The notes under the pieces: generated by a model
What the model was told of the DNA's origin: nothing
What the model saw: only the letters and a program-made list of their open reading frames with translations
Database searches by the model: none
Origin: Alphaproteobacteria bacterium
GTDB taxonomy: Bacteria; Pseudomonadota; Alphaproteobacteria; Micavibrionales; Micavibrionaceae
Assembly (NCBI GenBank): GCA_023301785.1
Contig: JALZUF010000181.1
Location: forward strand, 1-9,615
Direction: 5' to 3'
Length of the DNA stretch: 9,615 bases
Program-made: the position numbers and the translations under genes
Part shown: one piece after another, positions 1 through 6,770 of the stretch
Position numbering within the stretch: the stretch's first letter is position 1
Layout: the number at the start of each line of letters is the position of its first letter

Positions 1-46
1 GCCAGAAGAAGAAGAGTATCTTGCACAAGATGGGGCTGGCTTTTAA
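1..46 (+). CDS. 3' end of an unidentified upstream gene (partial)
   Basis: Reading from base 2, the window opens with an in-frame stretch encoding PEEEEYLAQDGAGF followed by TAA at 44-46. The acidic run and clean stop look like the end of a real protein, but 14 residues are too few to name a family. It lies on the same strand as the phosphate transporter that follows, with about 40-60 bp between them depending on the transporter's true start, so the two could be cotranscribed. The alternative is that this is chance open sequence. Confidence 0.4.
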   Translation, partial: PEEEEYLAQDGAGF

Positions 47-76
47 ACTACATTGTTAGTTTTCATTTTCTAAGCT

Positions 77-80
77 GGAG
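77..80 (+). promoter_or_regulatory. Shine-Dalgarno-like GGAG ahead of the Na/Pi transporter
   Basis: This is the only purine-rich GGAG in the short gap before the transporter. It is 6 nt from an ATA codon at 87 that is in frame with the gene, but 27 nt from the TTG at 108. It therefore favours a start upstream of 108, although ATA is a rare initiator. CTG at 75 and ATT at 81 are also in frame but sit on or directly beside the GGAG. Confidence 0.35.
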
Positions 81-107
81 ATTCCAATAACACCAACATT
101 AATCCTT

Positions 108-1730
108 TTGAATATCATTGCTGGTGTCTGCCTTCTTTTATGGGGGGTGGGGCTTGTTCGCTTGGGTGTGACTCACGGATTCGGGGCTGAGCTTCGCCGT
201 GGATTAGCCGCGAGTACCAAGAGCCGTTTTATGGCTTTTATATCTGGTATGGGAATTACGTCGTTGTTGCAAAGCTCAACTGCGACGGTTTTAATTGTGG
301 CGGCCTTCGCGGGGCAGGGCATGATCAATTCTGCGACGGGACTGGCGATGGTGCTGGGGGCTGATGTTGGAACAACACTGGTTGCTCAGCTTTTCTCACT
401 CGACCTAACATTTCTGATCCCTTTATTCATGATCGTTGGCTATGTTTCGTTTACGAAGAAATCAGGTCGTTTTAAAAACTTTGGACGTATTTTTATTGGT
501 CTAGGCTTAATGCTTTTTGCTTTGATGTGGATCAAAGAGTCATCCATGCCATTAAAAGAATCTGAATTGTTGCCTGTTATTTTAGAAGCGTTGAACTCAG
601 ATAAAATTTTTGCAATTCTTATTGCGCTCATAATGACGTGGTTGGCGCATTCCTCCTTGGCGATAATATTGTTGCTGATGTCTTTTGTTTCAAGTGGTAT
701 TTTACCATTAGAGCTTGGTGTCTATATGGTGCTTGGCGCGAACTTGGGTGGAACAATCCCGCCGATTTTAGCAACATTGAAAGATCATCCAGAGGCATTA
801 CGTGTGCCCGTTGGCAACTTGCTTATCCGACTGGTTGGTGTGGTGGCGGTGTTTTATTTTGTGCCTTACATCAAGCCACATTTAGATATGCTAGGCGGTG
901 ATGAAACGCGCAAGATTGTTAATTTTCATACGCTATTTAACGTAAGCTTGGCGCTTATCTTCCTACCATTTACAGGGATCATTAGTAAAATTTGCACCAA
1001 AATTATCCCTGATCGTGTTGAGCAAGATGATCCTAAACATTCCCGATATTTAGATTACAAAGATATTTCAACGCCTTCTGTCGCTTTGGCGGCGGCAACA
1101 CGTGAGACACTGCGGATGGCGGACATGGTGCAACGGATGTTAGAAGATACGATTACGGTTTTCAAAACGAATGACCGTATGTTGCTTGAGAAGGTGCGTG
1201 AAGAAGACGATGTGATTGATAATCTTTATGAGCAAATTAAAGGCTACATGGCGAGGCTGTCGCAAGAGTCTATGGATGAAAAAGAGGCGCAGCGTTATGT
1301 GCAGGTCTTGACGTTTTCTACCAATCTTGAGCATGCTGGCGATGTTATCGATAAAAATCTAATGCCGCTTGCTTTGAAAAAAATTAAACGCCAAATTGAT
1401 TTTTCCGACGAAGGTATGAAAGAGATTAATCACATACACGACCTTGTGATGGAGAGTGTACAATTGGCGCAATCTATCTTTGTTTCAAGTGATATTGAAA
1501 TGGCGAAGAAGTTGTTACAGGATAAGCAAGATATCCGTGAAGCCGAATTAACGGGGATGTCGACACATATTGAACGCCTTGGTGATGGTGTACCAGAAAC
1601 CATCGCAACCAGCAGTTTGCATGTTGATATTATTCGCGATTATCGCCGTATCAATAGTTATATGTGTACCGTTGCTTATCCATTATTAGATGAAAAAACG
1701 CATTTTCAACATAACCAAAAGAAAGTCTAA
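108..1730 (+). CDS. Na+/Pi cotransporter family protein with C-terminal PhoU-like domain
   Basis: This is an inner-membrane sodium-dependent phosphate transporter of the bacterial NptA/PNaS type. From the TTG start at 108, hydrophobic segments fill roughly residues 1-295. They contain the family's two inverted repeats: QSSTAT at 55-60 followed by GADVGTT at 84-90, and HSS at 181-183 followed by GANLGGT at 210-216. The second repeat has HSS where the first has QSS. Residues about 325-525 are soluble and helical and resemble PhoU (RETLRMADMVQRMLEDT, then TNLEHAGDVID), the domain usually fused to this class. The total of about 540 aa fits the family. The start is uncertain: TTG 108 has no Shine-Dalgarno, while GGAG at 77-80 lies 6 nt before an in-frame ATA at 87, which would give an N-terminus reading (M)TPTLILLN. 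The next gene begins 3 bp after the stop, so the two probably share an mRNA. Confidence 0.9.
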   Translation: MNIIAGVCLLLWGVGLVRLGVTHGFGAELRRGLAASTKSRFMAFISGMGITSLLQSSTATVLIVAAFAGQGMINSATGLAMVLGADVGTTLVAQLFSLDLTFLIPLFMIVGYVSFTKKSGRFKNFGRIFIGLGLMLFALMWIKESSMPLKESELLPVILEALNSDKIFAILIALIMTWLAHSSLAIILLLMSFVSSGILPLELGVYMVLGANLGGTIPPILATLKDHPEALRVPVGNLLIRLVGVVAVFYFVPYIKPHLDMLGGDETRKIVNFHTLFNVSLALIFLPFTGIISKICTKIIPDRVEQDDPKHSRYLDYKDISTPSVALAAATRETLRMADMVQRMLEDTITVFKTNDRMLLEKVREEDDVIDNLYEQIKGYMARLSQESMDEKEAQRYVQVLTFSTNLEHAGDVIDKNLMPLALKKIKRQIDFSDEGMKEINHIHDLVMESVQLAQSIFVSSDIEMAKKLLQDKQDIREAELTGMSTHIERLGDGVPETIATSSLHVDIIRDYRRINSYMCTVAYPLLDEKTHFQHNQKKV

Positions 1731-1733
1731 GCC

Positions 1734-3233
1734 ATGTCGTTTGAAGCCATTTTAGAAAAGAATGATATTGAAATTAAAGATGAAGGAGACATTGCGGTTT
1801 GCACGCCGATCGATGGATCACTTTTATCTTATGTTGATACGGACAGTGTTGCAGATGTTGATACAGCGATTGGTAATGCGGTTGAAGCATTTGATAAATG
1901 GCGCACAACGCCAGCGCCATTGCGTGGCGAGTTGATCCGCCTTTTGGGCGAAGAGCTGCGCGCAGCGAAAGATGATTTAGGGGCGCTTGTTACCCTTGAA
2001 TGTGGAAAGATTGTATCTGAGGGTTTGGGCGAAGTTCAGGAGATGATTGATATTTGTGACTTTGCCGTTGGCCAATCGCGTCAGCTTTATGGTTTAACGA
2101 TAGCGTCGGAACGCCCTGGGCATCATATGCGTGAAACCTATCAACCTTTAGGTCCTGTTGGCGTTATCAGTGCATTTAACTTTCCTGTGGCGGTATGGTC
2201 ATGGAATGCGGCGTTGGCATTGATCTGTGGTGACCCTGTTATTTGGAAGCCATCGGAGAAAACCCCCTTAACAGCGCTGGCTTGTGAGAAGATTTTTGCC
2301 AAAGCATTAGCAAGATTTAAAGAAGCAGGAAACGACTGTCCTGATCACTTGCTACAAGTTTTGATTGGTGAGGCCGATATTGGTCAGGCGATCGTTGATG
2401 ATCCACGTGTGCCACTTATCAGCGCAACGGGATCAACTCGTATGGGGCAGATTGTTGGTGAAACTGTCGCCAAGCGAATGGGTAAGTCCTTACTTGAGCT
2501 AGGGGGGAACAATGCGATGATTGTATCGCCTTCTGCGGATTTAGAATTAGCAAAACGTGCGATTGTTTTTAGTGCTGTCGGGACGGCAGGGCAAAGATGT
2601 ACGACGTTGCGTCGTTTAATCGTGCACGAATCTATTAAAAATGACTTAATGCCAGCGCTTAAAAAAGCGTATGAGACTCTAACGATTGGTAATCCATTGG
2701 ATAAAGATACGTTGATTGGCCCGTTGATTGATGAAGAGTCTGCTGAAAATATGCGCCAAGCATTAGAAAATGCAGAAAATGAAGGTGGTACATTAATAAC
2801 GGGTGGCGAATTTTCGAATTTTGAGGATGGTTTTTACGTCAAGCCTGCGTTGATTGAGATGCCAGAACAAAGCGCAGTTGTCTGCCATGAGACTTTTGCA
2901 CCTATCCTTTATGTTGTGACGTATAAGGACTTAGATGAGGCGATTGCGTTGAATAATGACGTGCCACAGGGCTTGTCATCGTGCATTTTTACAACAGATG
3001 TCCGTGAAGCCGAAACATTCCTCTCTGCGGCGGGAAGTGACTGTGGTATTGCCAATGTGAATATTGGCCCTAGTGGCGCCGAAATTGGGGGTGCATTTGG
3101 CGGCGAAAAAGAGACAGGCGGTGGCCGTGAAAGTGGCTCTGATGCTTGGAAAACTTATATGCGCCGTCAAACACAGACCGTCAATTATTCCAAGGAATTA
3201 CCACTGGCGCAGGGTGTAAAGTTCGACGTTTAG
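1734..3233 (+). CDS. ALDH7-family aldehyde dehydrogenase (probable aminoadipate-semialdehyde dehydrogenase)
   Basis: This is an NAD(P)+-dependent aldehyde dehydrogenase of 499 aa, full length for the superfamily. It is closest by eye to the ALDH7/antiquitin group, whose known members oxidise alpha-aminoadipic semialdehyde in lysine degradation and some related aldehydes. Visible landmarks are RPGHHMRE at 127-134, oxyanion Asn149 in SAFNFPVAVW, cofactor Lys172 in WKPSEKTP, ATGSTRMG at 231-238, general base Glu255 in LELGGNN, nucleophile Cys289 in GQRCTT, and Glu386 in HETFAP. The ELGGNN and GQRCTTLRR wording, plus the glycine-rich IGGAFGGEKETGGGRESG near the C-terminus, are what point to ALDH7 rather than other classes. 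All catalytic residues are present. The gene starts 3 bp after the transporter stop without a clear Shine-Dalgarno, so translation is likely coupled. The substrate is inferred from the family; no other lysine-pathway gene is in the window. Confidence 0.93.
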   Translation: MSFEAILEKNDIEIKDEGDIAVCTPIDGSLLSYVDTDSVADVDTAIGNAVEAFDKWRTTPAPLRGELIRLLGEELRAAKDDLGALVTLECGKIVSEGLGEVQEMIDICDFAVGQSRQLYGLTIASERPGHHMRETYQPLGPVGVISAFNFPVAVWSWNAALALICGDPVIWKPSEKTPLTALACEKIFAKALARFKEAGNDCPDHLLQVLIGEADIGQAIVDDPRVPLISATGSTRMGQIVGETVAKRMGKSLLELGGNNAMIVSPSADLELAKRAIVFSAVGTAGQRCTTLRRLIVHESIKNDLMPALKKAYETLTIGNPLDKDTLIGPLIDEESAENMRQALENAENEGGTLITGGEFSNFEDGFYVKPALIEMPEQSAVVCHETFAPILYVVTYKDLDEAIALNNDVPQGLSSCIFTTDVREAETFLSAAGSDCGIANVNIGPSGAEIGGAFGGEKETGGGRESGSDAWKTYMRRQTQTVNYSKELPLAQGVKFDV

Positions 3234-3255
3234 CGTCAAATTTATACCGCTTTTT

Positions 3256-3278
3256 AGGAAATATTATTTCCTTTTTTT
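3256..3278 (+). terminator. Putative rho-independent terminator after the ALDH gene
   Basis: The inverted repeat GGAAAT/ATTTCC (3257-3262 and 3266-3271) has a 3-nt loop. An extra A-T pair (3256 with 3272) extends it, and a run of seven T follows (3272-3278). It lies 22 bp past the dehydrogenase stop, where a terminator is expected. The stem is AT-rich and short, so it may be a weak terminator. Confidence 0.45.
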
Positions 3279-3286
3279 CGAAATGA

Positions 3287-3316
3287 TTGATTCAGACCTC
3301 TGATTCGAGTTACAAT
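3287..3316 (+). promoter_or_regulatory. Putative sigma70-type promoter for the ydcH-like gene
   Basis: TTGATT at 3287-3292 and TACAAT at 3311-3316 are separated by 18 bp, matching the -35 and -10 consensus at 4/6 and 5/6 positions. It lies just after the terminator-like hairpin and predicts a leader of about 40 nt before the ATG at 3363. The call rests on motif matching alone. Confidence 0.45.
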
Positions 3317-3362
3317 TATTTATTAACCATAATAACGTAAACTTAAAATAAGGAGACTGCCT

Positions 3363-3560
3363 ATGTCGTTAAATCATGCTGTTGTAAATCATTCAAGTTC
3401 TGCGCGAGTTCAAGCGTTGAAAGCAAAGCATAAGAATTTATCAAAACAGATCGAAAGTGAGCAAAGTAGGCCCTTTATTAGTGATCAGATGTTGGTGGAG
3501 TTGAAACGGGAGAAACTAAAACTAAAAGAAGCTATCGAAGGTATTCGAGAAGATTCATAA
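3363..3560 (+). CDS. YdcH/DUF465-family small protein
   Basis: A 65-aa cytoplasmic protein predicted to be almost wholly helical. The stretch RVQALKAKHKNLSKQIESEQ (15-34), followed by LVELKREKLKLKEAIEGI (44-61), has the two-helix coiled-coil hairpin layout of DUF465 (YdcH), a widespread proteobacterial family without an established biochemical role. The length is typical. A strong AGGAG at 3351-3355, 7 nt before ATG 3363, fixes the start. A promoter-like element lies upstream and a strong terminator follows, so it appears to be a monocistronic unit. Codon use resembles the neighbours. Confidence 0.85.
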   Translation: MSLNHAVVNHSSSARVQALKAKHKNLSKQIESEQSRPFISDQMLVELKREKLKLKEAIEGIREDS

Positions 3561-3576
3561 AAAAATATAGTTAAAT

Positions 3577-3617
3577 AAAAGCAGCGTAGTTGATGACTGA
3601 CTACGCTGCTTTTTTTA
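3577..3617. terminator. Strong bidirectional terminator between ydcH-like gene and trcR
   Basis: A perfect 14-bp stem (AAAAGCAGCGTAGT at 3577-3590 with ACTACGCTGCTTTT at 3600-3613) encloses a 9-nt loop. A T-run continues to 3616 on the + strand. Read on the - strand, the flanking sequence is also U-rich (TTTTATTTAA). It sits between two convergent genes (stop at 3560 on +, stop at 3635 on -) and probably serves both. Confidence 0.92.
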
Positions 3618-3634
3618 TTCTAAAAGGGCGGTGA

Positions 3635-4330
3635 TTATTCGCCGCTTGATTTTGTTCCAGAAGATAGGAAGTTTGAGAAATCAAATCCGCTAGCATCTTT
3701 TGTGCTTTCTGCTTCATCTGACTCTGTTGATGCATTATCTTCTTCAAGTTTCTTAAGACGCTCCGCTCTCATTGCTTCAGGATCTTTCCCTTGTGCGCGT
3801 AGGCCTTTATCAGATGCTAATTCTAGTTCTTGGTATGAACATAAGCCTAGCTCTGCTGGGCTTCTCGGGCGAATTGTTGAGATATTTGCGTGTGTTCTGT
3901 CACGAACGGCATTAATTGTCGGCTTTGTTGTTCCAACAAGTTTACCAATTTGTGCGTCGCTGATTTCTGGGTGGTTCTTTAAGATCCATGAAATAGCGTC
4001 TGGCTTGTCGCCACGCTTGGAAACTGGTGTGTAACGCGGACCTTTGGCACGTGTTTTAACCGTTGGAAGATCTGTACGAGAAAGCTTCATGATATAGCTT
4101 TCATCTGCAATGGCTTTATCTAGCTCTTCTTGTGTTGTTTCACCACTCTTCACTGGGTCACGCCCAACAATACCATAACCAACATCTTCATCAGCCAATG
4201 CTTGTACTTCCACTTTGTGAAGGCCAGTAAATTCTGCGGCTTGTTCGAATGTTAGTGTTGTGTTGTCAATTAACCAGATTGCCGTTGCTTTTGGCATTAA
4301 TAGAGTAGGGGCATCACTTGCTTTTGCCAT
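3635..4330 (-). CDS. trcR: Cell-cycle transcriptional regulator TrcR (DUF1013)
   Basis: A 231-aa DNA-binding protein of the DUF1013 family, restricted to Alphaproteobacteria as far as I know and named TrcR in current family naming; its precise targets cannot be read from the sequence. The family opening LMPKATAIWLIDNTTLTFEQAAEFTGLH (11-38) forms a first helix-turn-helix-like unit. KGPRYTPVSKR (96-106) leads into a second one, DAISWILKNHPEISDAQIGKLVGTTKPTINAVRDRTH (111-147). LGLCSYQELE (161-170) is the conserved end of the family core. Residues from about 175 are charged and low-complexity (acidic and Ser-rich) and probably disordered, somewhat longer than I expect for the core family. ATG at 4328-4330 has AGGA 7 nt upstream. 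The gene is divergent from the DUF1192 gene and has a long structured leader. Confidence 0.93.
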   Translation of the reverse strand: MAKASDAPTLLMPKATAIWLIDNTTLTFEQAAEFTGLHKVEVQALADEDVGYGIVGRDPVKSGETTQEELDKAIADESYIMKLSRTDLPTVKTRAKGPRYTPVSKRGDKPDAISWILKNHPEISDAQIGKLVGTTKPTINAVRDRTHANISTIRPRSPAELGLCSYQELELASDKGLRAQGKDPEAMRAERLKKLEEDNASTESDEAESTKDASGFDFSNFLSSGTKSSGE

Positions 4331-4337
4331 TTTCTTA

Positions 4338-4341
4338 TCCT
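4338..4341 (-). promoter_or_regulatory. Shine-Dalgarno of trcR
   Basis: On the - strand AGGA (within AAAGGA) lies 7 nt before the trcR ATG. This supports the annotated start rather than an internal one. Confidence 0.7.
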
Positions 4342-4363
4342 TTGTTTGTCTAACTTGTTTATC

Positions 4364-4408
4364 TCATGGGCAAAACCATACGGCTTTGCTGTGGTGACCC
4401 ATTCCCAT
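4364..4408 (-). CDS. Possible 14-aa leader peptide in the trcR 5' leader
   Basis: On the - strand an ATG at 4408 opens a frame encoding MGMGHHSKAVWFCP and ending in TGA at 4364-4366, 33 bp before the trcR ATG. AAGG lies 8 nt upstream of its ATG as a modest Shine-Dalgarno, and a second in-frame ATG is codon 3. The codons overlap a hairpin (4370-4389). This is the layout of a regulatory upstream ORF or attenuator peptide, but 14 codons can occur by chance and I do not recognise the peptide. Conservation of the peptide in related genomes would decide. Confidence 0.35.
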   Translation of the reverse strand: MGMGHHSKAVWFCP

Positions 4409-4412
4409 GGGG
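4366..4412 (-). promoter_or_regulatory. Structured leader region of trcR
   Basis: On the - strand GCAAAGCC and GGTTTTGC (4382-4389 and 4370-4377) pair in 7 of 8 positions around a 4-nt loop. Two upstream ATGGG copies (4404-4408 and 4398-4402) can each pair with CCCAT at 4366-4370, so mutually exclusive pairings are possible. CCCATGGG (4404-4411) is itself a palindrome. This suggests a cis-regulatory RNA element, but no known riboswitch class is recognised. Confidence 0.35.
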
Positions 4413-4455
4413 TCAACCTTGTTTAGATTATTTAAATATCTAAGGGAATAAAGGG

Positions 4456-4484
4456 AATATAAATTGAAACTGCTGTAAATGCAA
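4456..4484 (-). promoter_or_regulatory. Putative promoter of trcR
   Basis: On the - strand TTGCAT (4479-4484) and TATATT (4456-4461) are separated by exactly 17 bp. The -10 matches 5/6 and the -35 retains the TTG core. Transcription would start near 4449, giving a leader of about 120 nt that includes the short ORF and hairpins. No equally good promoter is seen on the + strand for the DUF1192 gene. Confidence 0.4.
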
Positions 4485-4543
4485 TCTTTTCGTGAGAGTA
4501 TTTTTTAGGTATTCTAAGTGGTTCAATAATAAGGATATAAACG

Positions 4544-4720
4544 ATGTTTGATGATGAAGATGCGCGTAAGAAGCCAAAGAGTGTAAAGGATTTAGAGCCA
4601 TTGTCTTTAGATGAACTAACGCAATATATTGAAGATTTAGAAGAAGAAATCGTGAGAACGAAAGCCGAGATTGAACGTAAAAAAGCGCATATGGAAGCGG
4701 CCTCTTCGGTGTTTAAATAA
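4544..4720 (+). CDS. DUF1192-family small protein
   Basis: A 58-aa protein, MFDDEDARKKPKS at the N-terminus and ending in EAASSVFK. The acidic start, then LEPLSLDELTQYIEDLEEEI (17-36) and a helical stretch to the HMEAASSVFK end, match the layout of DUF1192, a short alphaproteobacterial family of unknown function, usually about 60 aa. The protein should form one coiled-coil helix in the cytoplasm. AAGGAT at 4531-4536 lies 7 nt before the ATG and fixes the start. It is divergent from trcR, sharing a 213-bp intergenic region, and is followed 85 bp later by another small gene on the same strand. Confidence 0.82.
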   Translation: MFDDEDARKKPKSVKDLEPLSLDELTQYIEDLEEEIVRTKAEIERKKAHMEAASSVFK

Positions 4721-4805
4721 GCAATCAGATTTCTTATTTAGATTTCTTGCGCATCGAATAACAAAAAGGTAGACTGTGATTTCAATCAAGTAAGGGACGA
4801 GCAAG

Positions 4806-5162
4806 ATGGATGAAGACGTAAAAACAAGACTAGAAAATACATCAAAGATTTGTATTGAAAGTTATGAAGCGTGGGATGCTAAAAAAGAAGCGGAAACACG
4901 TGAAAATTTACAAGAAGCACTTCACGAATTAAGAAAAGTTGCCTCACGTGTTGAGATTGAAATCACAAAAAGTGAGCGTCAAGCTAGTTCTGGGAAACCT
5001 ATTCCAATTCCTTCGCACCGTTCAAATTCAAAGTCTAAAGATGCGGTTGAATCTATATTGCCTGATCAAGGTAATACAGAAGAAAAATCTGGCAGTAAAA
5101 AAGATGGTGGCGCACGTCGTTCAAGAACACGCCGTCCTGCACCGCGCAGAAAAGATAACTAA
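4806..5162 (+). CDS. Hypothetical protein with helical N-terminus and basic C-terminal tail
   Basis: A 118-aa protein of unknown function. Residues 1-58 are predicted helical and charged (ESYEAWDAKKEAETRENLQE, then ALHELRKVASRVEIEI). A short proline motif, KPIPIPSHRS, follows at 64-73. From about 74 to the end the protein is low-complexity and finishes with an arginine-rich stretch, RRSRTRRPAPRRK (104-116), which could bind nucleic acid or acidic partners. The ordered helix, IPIPxHR motif and tail look like a conserved alphaproteobacterial hypothetical, but I cannot name the family. AAGGGA at 4792-4797, 8 nt before ATG 4806, supports the start. It converges on the glyoxalase II gene with a 28-bp gap and no visible terminator hairpin. 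Confidence 0.75.
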   Translation: MDEDVKTRLENTSKICIESYEAWDAKKEAETRENLQEALHELRKVASRVEIEITKSERQASSGKPIPIPSHRSNSKSKDAVESILPDQGNTEEKSGSKKDGGARRSRTRRPAPRRKDN

Positions 5163-5190
5163 GCAAAGGTAGCTAAGGCATAATCGCTAA

Positions 5191-5907
5191 TTAAAATTTA
5201 TCTTTTTGATCTCGTAAACGTTTAAGGTCTTGAGCTGTTTCAGCCATAAAGAATAAGTTAATCTGTTTTTCAATAGCGATAGTTGTTGGGATAGTTGGTG
5301 TATCTTCTTTACGCAGTGCTTTTATTTCTTGATATCGTTTTAGTATAGAGTTACTTTCTGGGGCAACGTGGTTGCAGAACTTTGCATTGCTAAGAGAGTA
5401 TTCGTGGCCGCAATAGACTGTTGTATCATCGGGAAGTTCTCGCAAACGCTCAAAAGATAAGAATAAATCATTCGCATCGCCTTCAAATAAACGGCCGCAG
5501 CCCATATGAAATAATGTATCGGCAGAGAATAAGATTTTTGATTGTGCGAAGTGAAAACAAATATGCCCCATCGTATGTCCTGGTGTTTCAATCACAGTGC
5601 ATAGCTCATCACCAAATTCAAAATTGTCACCGTGCTTTAATGTTTTTGTAATACTCTCAATTTTATTTTTCTCTTTTTTGGGAGCGTATAAATCACATGC
5701 ATATTTATTTATAAGCGCGGAAGCACCATCTGTATGATCCCAATGGTGATGTGTGATGAAGATATAATCAAGAGTAAGATTTTTTTGTTCTAGTGTGTCG
5801 ATAATAGGAGTGGCATCTCCGGGATCAATAACGGCGATTTTATCACCAGATTGAATTATGTACGTATAGTTGTCTTCTAAGATAGGAAGCATAGTAACAT
5901 TTAACAT
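5191..5907 (-). CDS. gloB: Hydroxyacylglutathione hydrolase (glyoxalase II)
   Basis: A cytoplasmic metallo-beta-lactamase-fold thioesterase that hydrolyses S-lactoylglutathione to lactate and glutathione, the second step of methylglyoxal detoxification. Metal ligands are intact: THHHWDH (H53, H55, D57, H58), H111 in ETPGHTMGH, D130 in FSADTLF and H168 in CGHEY. GCGRLFEGDA (136-145) is a glyoxalase II hallmark. The C-terminal domain is short, and the usual NPFLR-type glutathione-binding stretch reads NLFFM (217-221), so the Arg is missing. At 238 aa it is slightly shorter than the typical 250-260. ATG at 5907 lies inside the end of the upstream methyltransferase gene (7-nt overlap), with AAGGAA 7 nt before it. 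It is the last gene of a three-gene operon. A related thioesterase with altered substrate is possible. Confidence 0.92.
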   Translation of the reverse strand: MLNVTMLPILEDNYTYIIQSGDKIAVIDPGDATPIIDTLEQKNLTLDYIFITHHHWDHTDGASALINKYACDLYAPKKEKNKIESITKTLKHGDNFEFGDELCTVIETPGHTMGHICFHFAQSKILFSADTLFHMGCGRLFEGDANDLFLSFERLRELPDDTTVYCGHEYSLSNAKFCNHVAPESNSILKRYQEIKALRKEDTPTIPTTIAIEKQINLFFMAETAQDLKRLRDQKDKF

Positions 5908-6770
5908 GGCAGTTTTCCTTCATCTGTTTTTAAGGCATCAGATAATCTGTTTTTAGCGCTACCGGGTCTTAATGGTTTTTGCTGACTTTCGTGAGGTTTC
6001 CAGCCTAAGATAAAAATCACTTCAAAGGTGGCATGAATGCGGCCATCACTTTCAGTAAAATTATCCTGATAATGTTGCCCCGCAAGTTGAAAGAATGTAC
6101 GCGAGGTGAAGCTCTTATTTCTATCAATAATAACGTTCCCTTCGCCCATCATACGTACATCGTGCATCAGCTTAAAGATATTATCGTAAGTGACAGTTAC
6201 TTTTTCTGAATCAATGACAGGTAAATTAAAGTTCGCGCGCTGCATAAGCGCACCCATTTGCGGCATATCTGCGAAGGGAAATACGCGGGGGCTAAGGCCA
6301 TTGCTAAGTTGCATTTCTACGCGCTGAAATGTTTGACGAAGCTCGTGCAACGTTTCGCCACCAAGAAGTGCGGCAACAAATAAGCCATCAGGTTTAAGCG
6401 TATTTTGAATTTGTGAAAGTGTACCCGGTAGATCATTGTTTGAGTGAAGGTTTAAAGGGCTGAGGACTAAATCAAAGCTATTGCTTTTGAAGGGAAGAAT
6501 TTCTTCATCGGCAATAATGTTGGAATTTAATTGACTGGCTGTATCCGTCGTGAAGAGTTTTTGAATTTTAAACTCAGAAAGGTTTTCAATCTTTGTACGA
6601 TTGCCAATTTGTAAGGCAAGGGGATAGTCTCTCTTTATTGGTTCCAAACGTTCTTGAATTTGTTTCAACGCCCAGTCAAAAAGAAAATTATGTTGGTCTA
6701 TAGTTTCCGCCGCACGATTTCGCTTTCGTTGGATAGACTTTTTATCAAATACAAGAATATCTTTAGTCAT
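5901..6770 (-). CDS. SAM-dependent methyltransferase-fold protein, NDUFAF5/BioC-like
   Basis: A 289-aa class I methyltransferase-fold protein of the alphaproteobacterial group related to mitochondrial NDUFAF5, a complex I assembly factor. The start FDKKSIQRKRNRAA (8-21) is the family opening. Then come the SAM-site region ALQIGNR (52-58), LPFKSNSFDLVLSPLNLH (92-109), LKPDGLFVAALLGGETLHEL (125-144), PRVFPFADMPQMGALM (161-176) and the signature ILGWKPHESQQKPLRPGSAK (254-273). Motif I lacks the normal glycine-rich D-x-G-x-G, so SAM binding may be altered. NDUFAF5 itself hydroxylates an arginine of the NDUFS7 subunit; whether this protein does so on NuoB is inference. Its ATG overlaps the preceding stop by 8 nt and its stop overlaps gloB by 7 nt. 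In other alphaproteobacteria this gene often lies beside comF, as here with one gene between. Confidence 0.88.
   Translation of the reverse strand: MTKDILVFDKKSIQRKRNRAAETIDQHNFLFDWALKQIQERLEPIKRDYPLALQIGNRTKIENLSEFKIQKLFTTDTASQLNSNIIADEEILPFKSNSFDLVLSPLNLHSNNDLPGTLSQIQNTLKPDGLFVAALLGGETLHELRQTFQRVEMQLSNGLSPRVFPFADMPQMGALMQRANFNLPVIDSEKVTVTYDNIFKLMHDVRMMGEGNVIIDRNKSFTSRTFFQLAGQHYQDNFTESDGRIHATFEVIFILGWKPHESQQKPLRPGSAKNRLSDALKTDEGKLPC

Noticed and set aside
638..901. + strand ORF of 87 aa within the phosphate transporter gene
   Set aside because: It lies wholly inside a well-supported gene in another frame, and its composition (Trp/Cys-rich) looks like frame-shifted code.
3702..4034. + strand ORF of 110 aa opposite trcR
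   Set aside because: It is antisense to a recognised conserved gene, has no Shine-Dalgarno, and its Ser-rich sequence is what the complement of acidic/Lys codons gives.
4747..4775. Promoter for the 118-aa gene (TTGCGC, 17 bp, TAGACT)
   Set aside because: Both hexamers are weak matches; cotranscription with the DUF1192 gene 85 bp upstream is as likely.
4939..5172. + strand ORF of 77 aa overlapping the 118-aa gene in another frame
   Set aside because: The 118-aa frame has a good Shine-Dalgarno and coherent helix/tail layout; this one has neither.
5163..5190. Terminator between the convergent 118-aa gene and gloB
   Set aside because: Only a 4-bp TAGC/GCTA pairing with a long loop and no T-run; not enough to call a hairpin.
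5340..5651. ORFs on both strands inside gloB
   Set aside because: Shadows of a gene with all glyoxalase II motifs intact.
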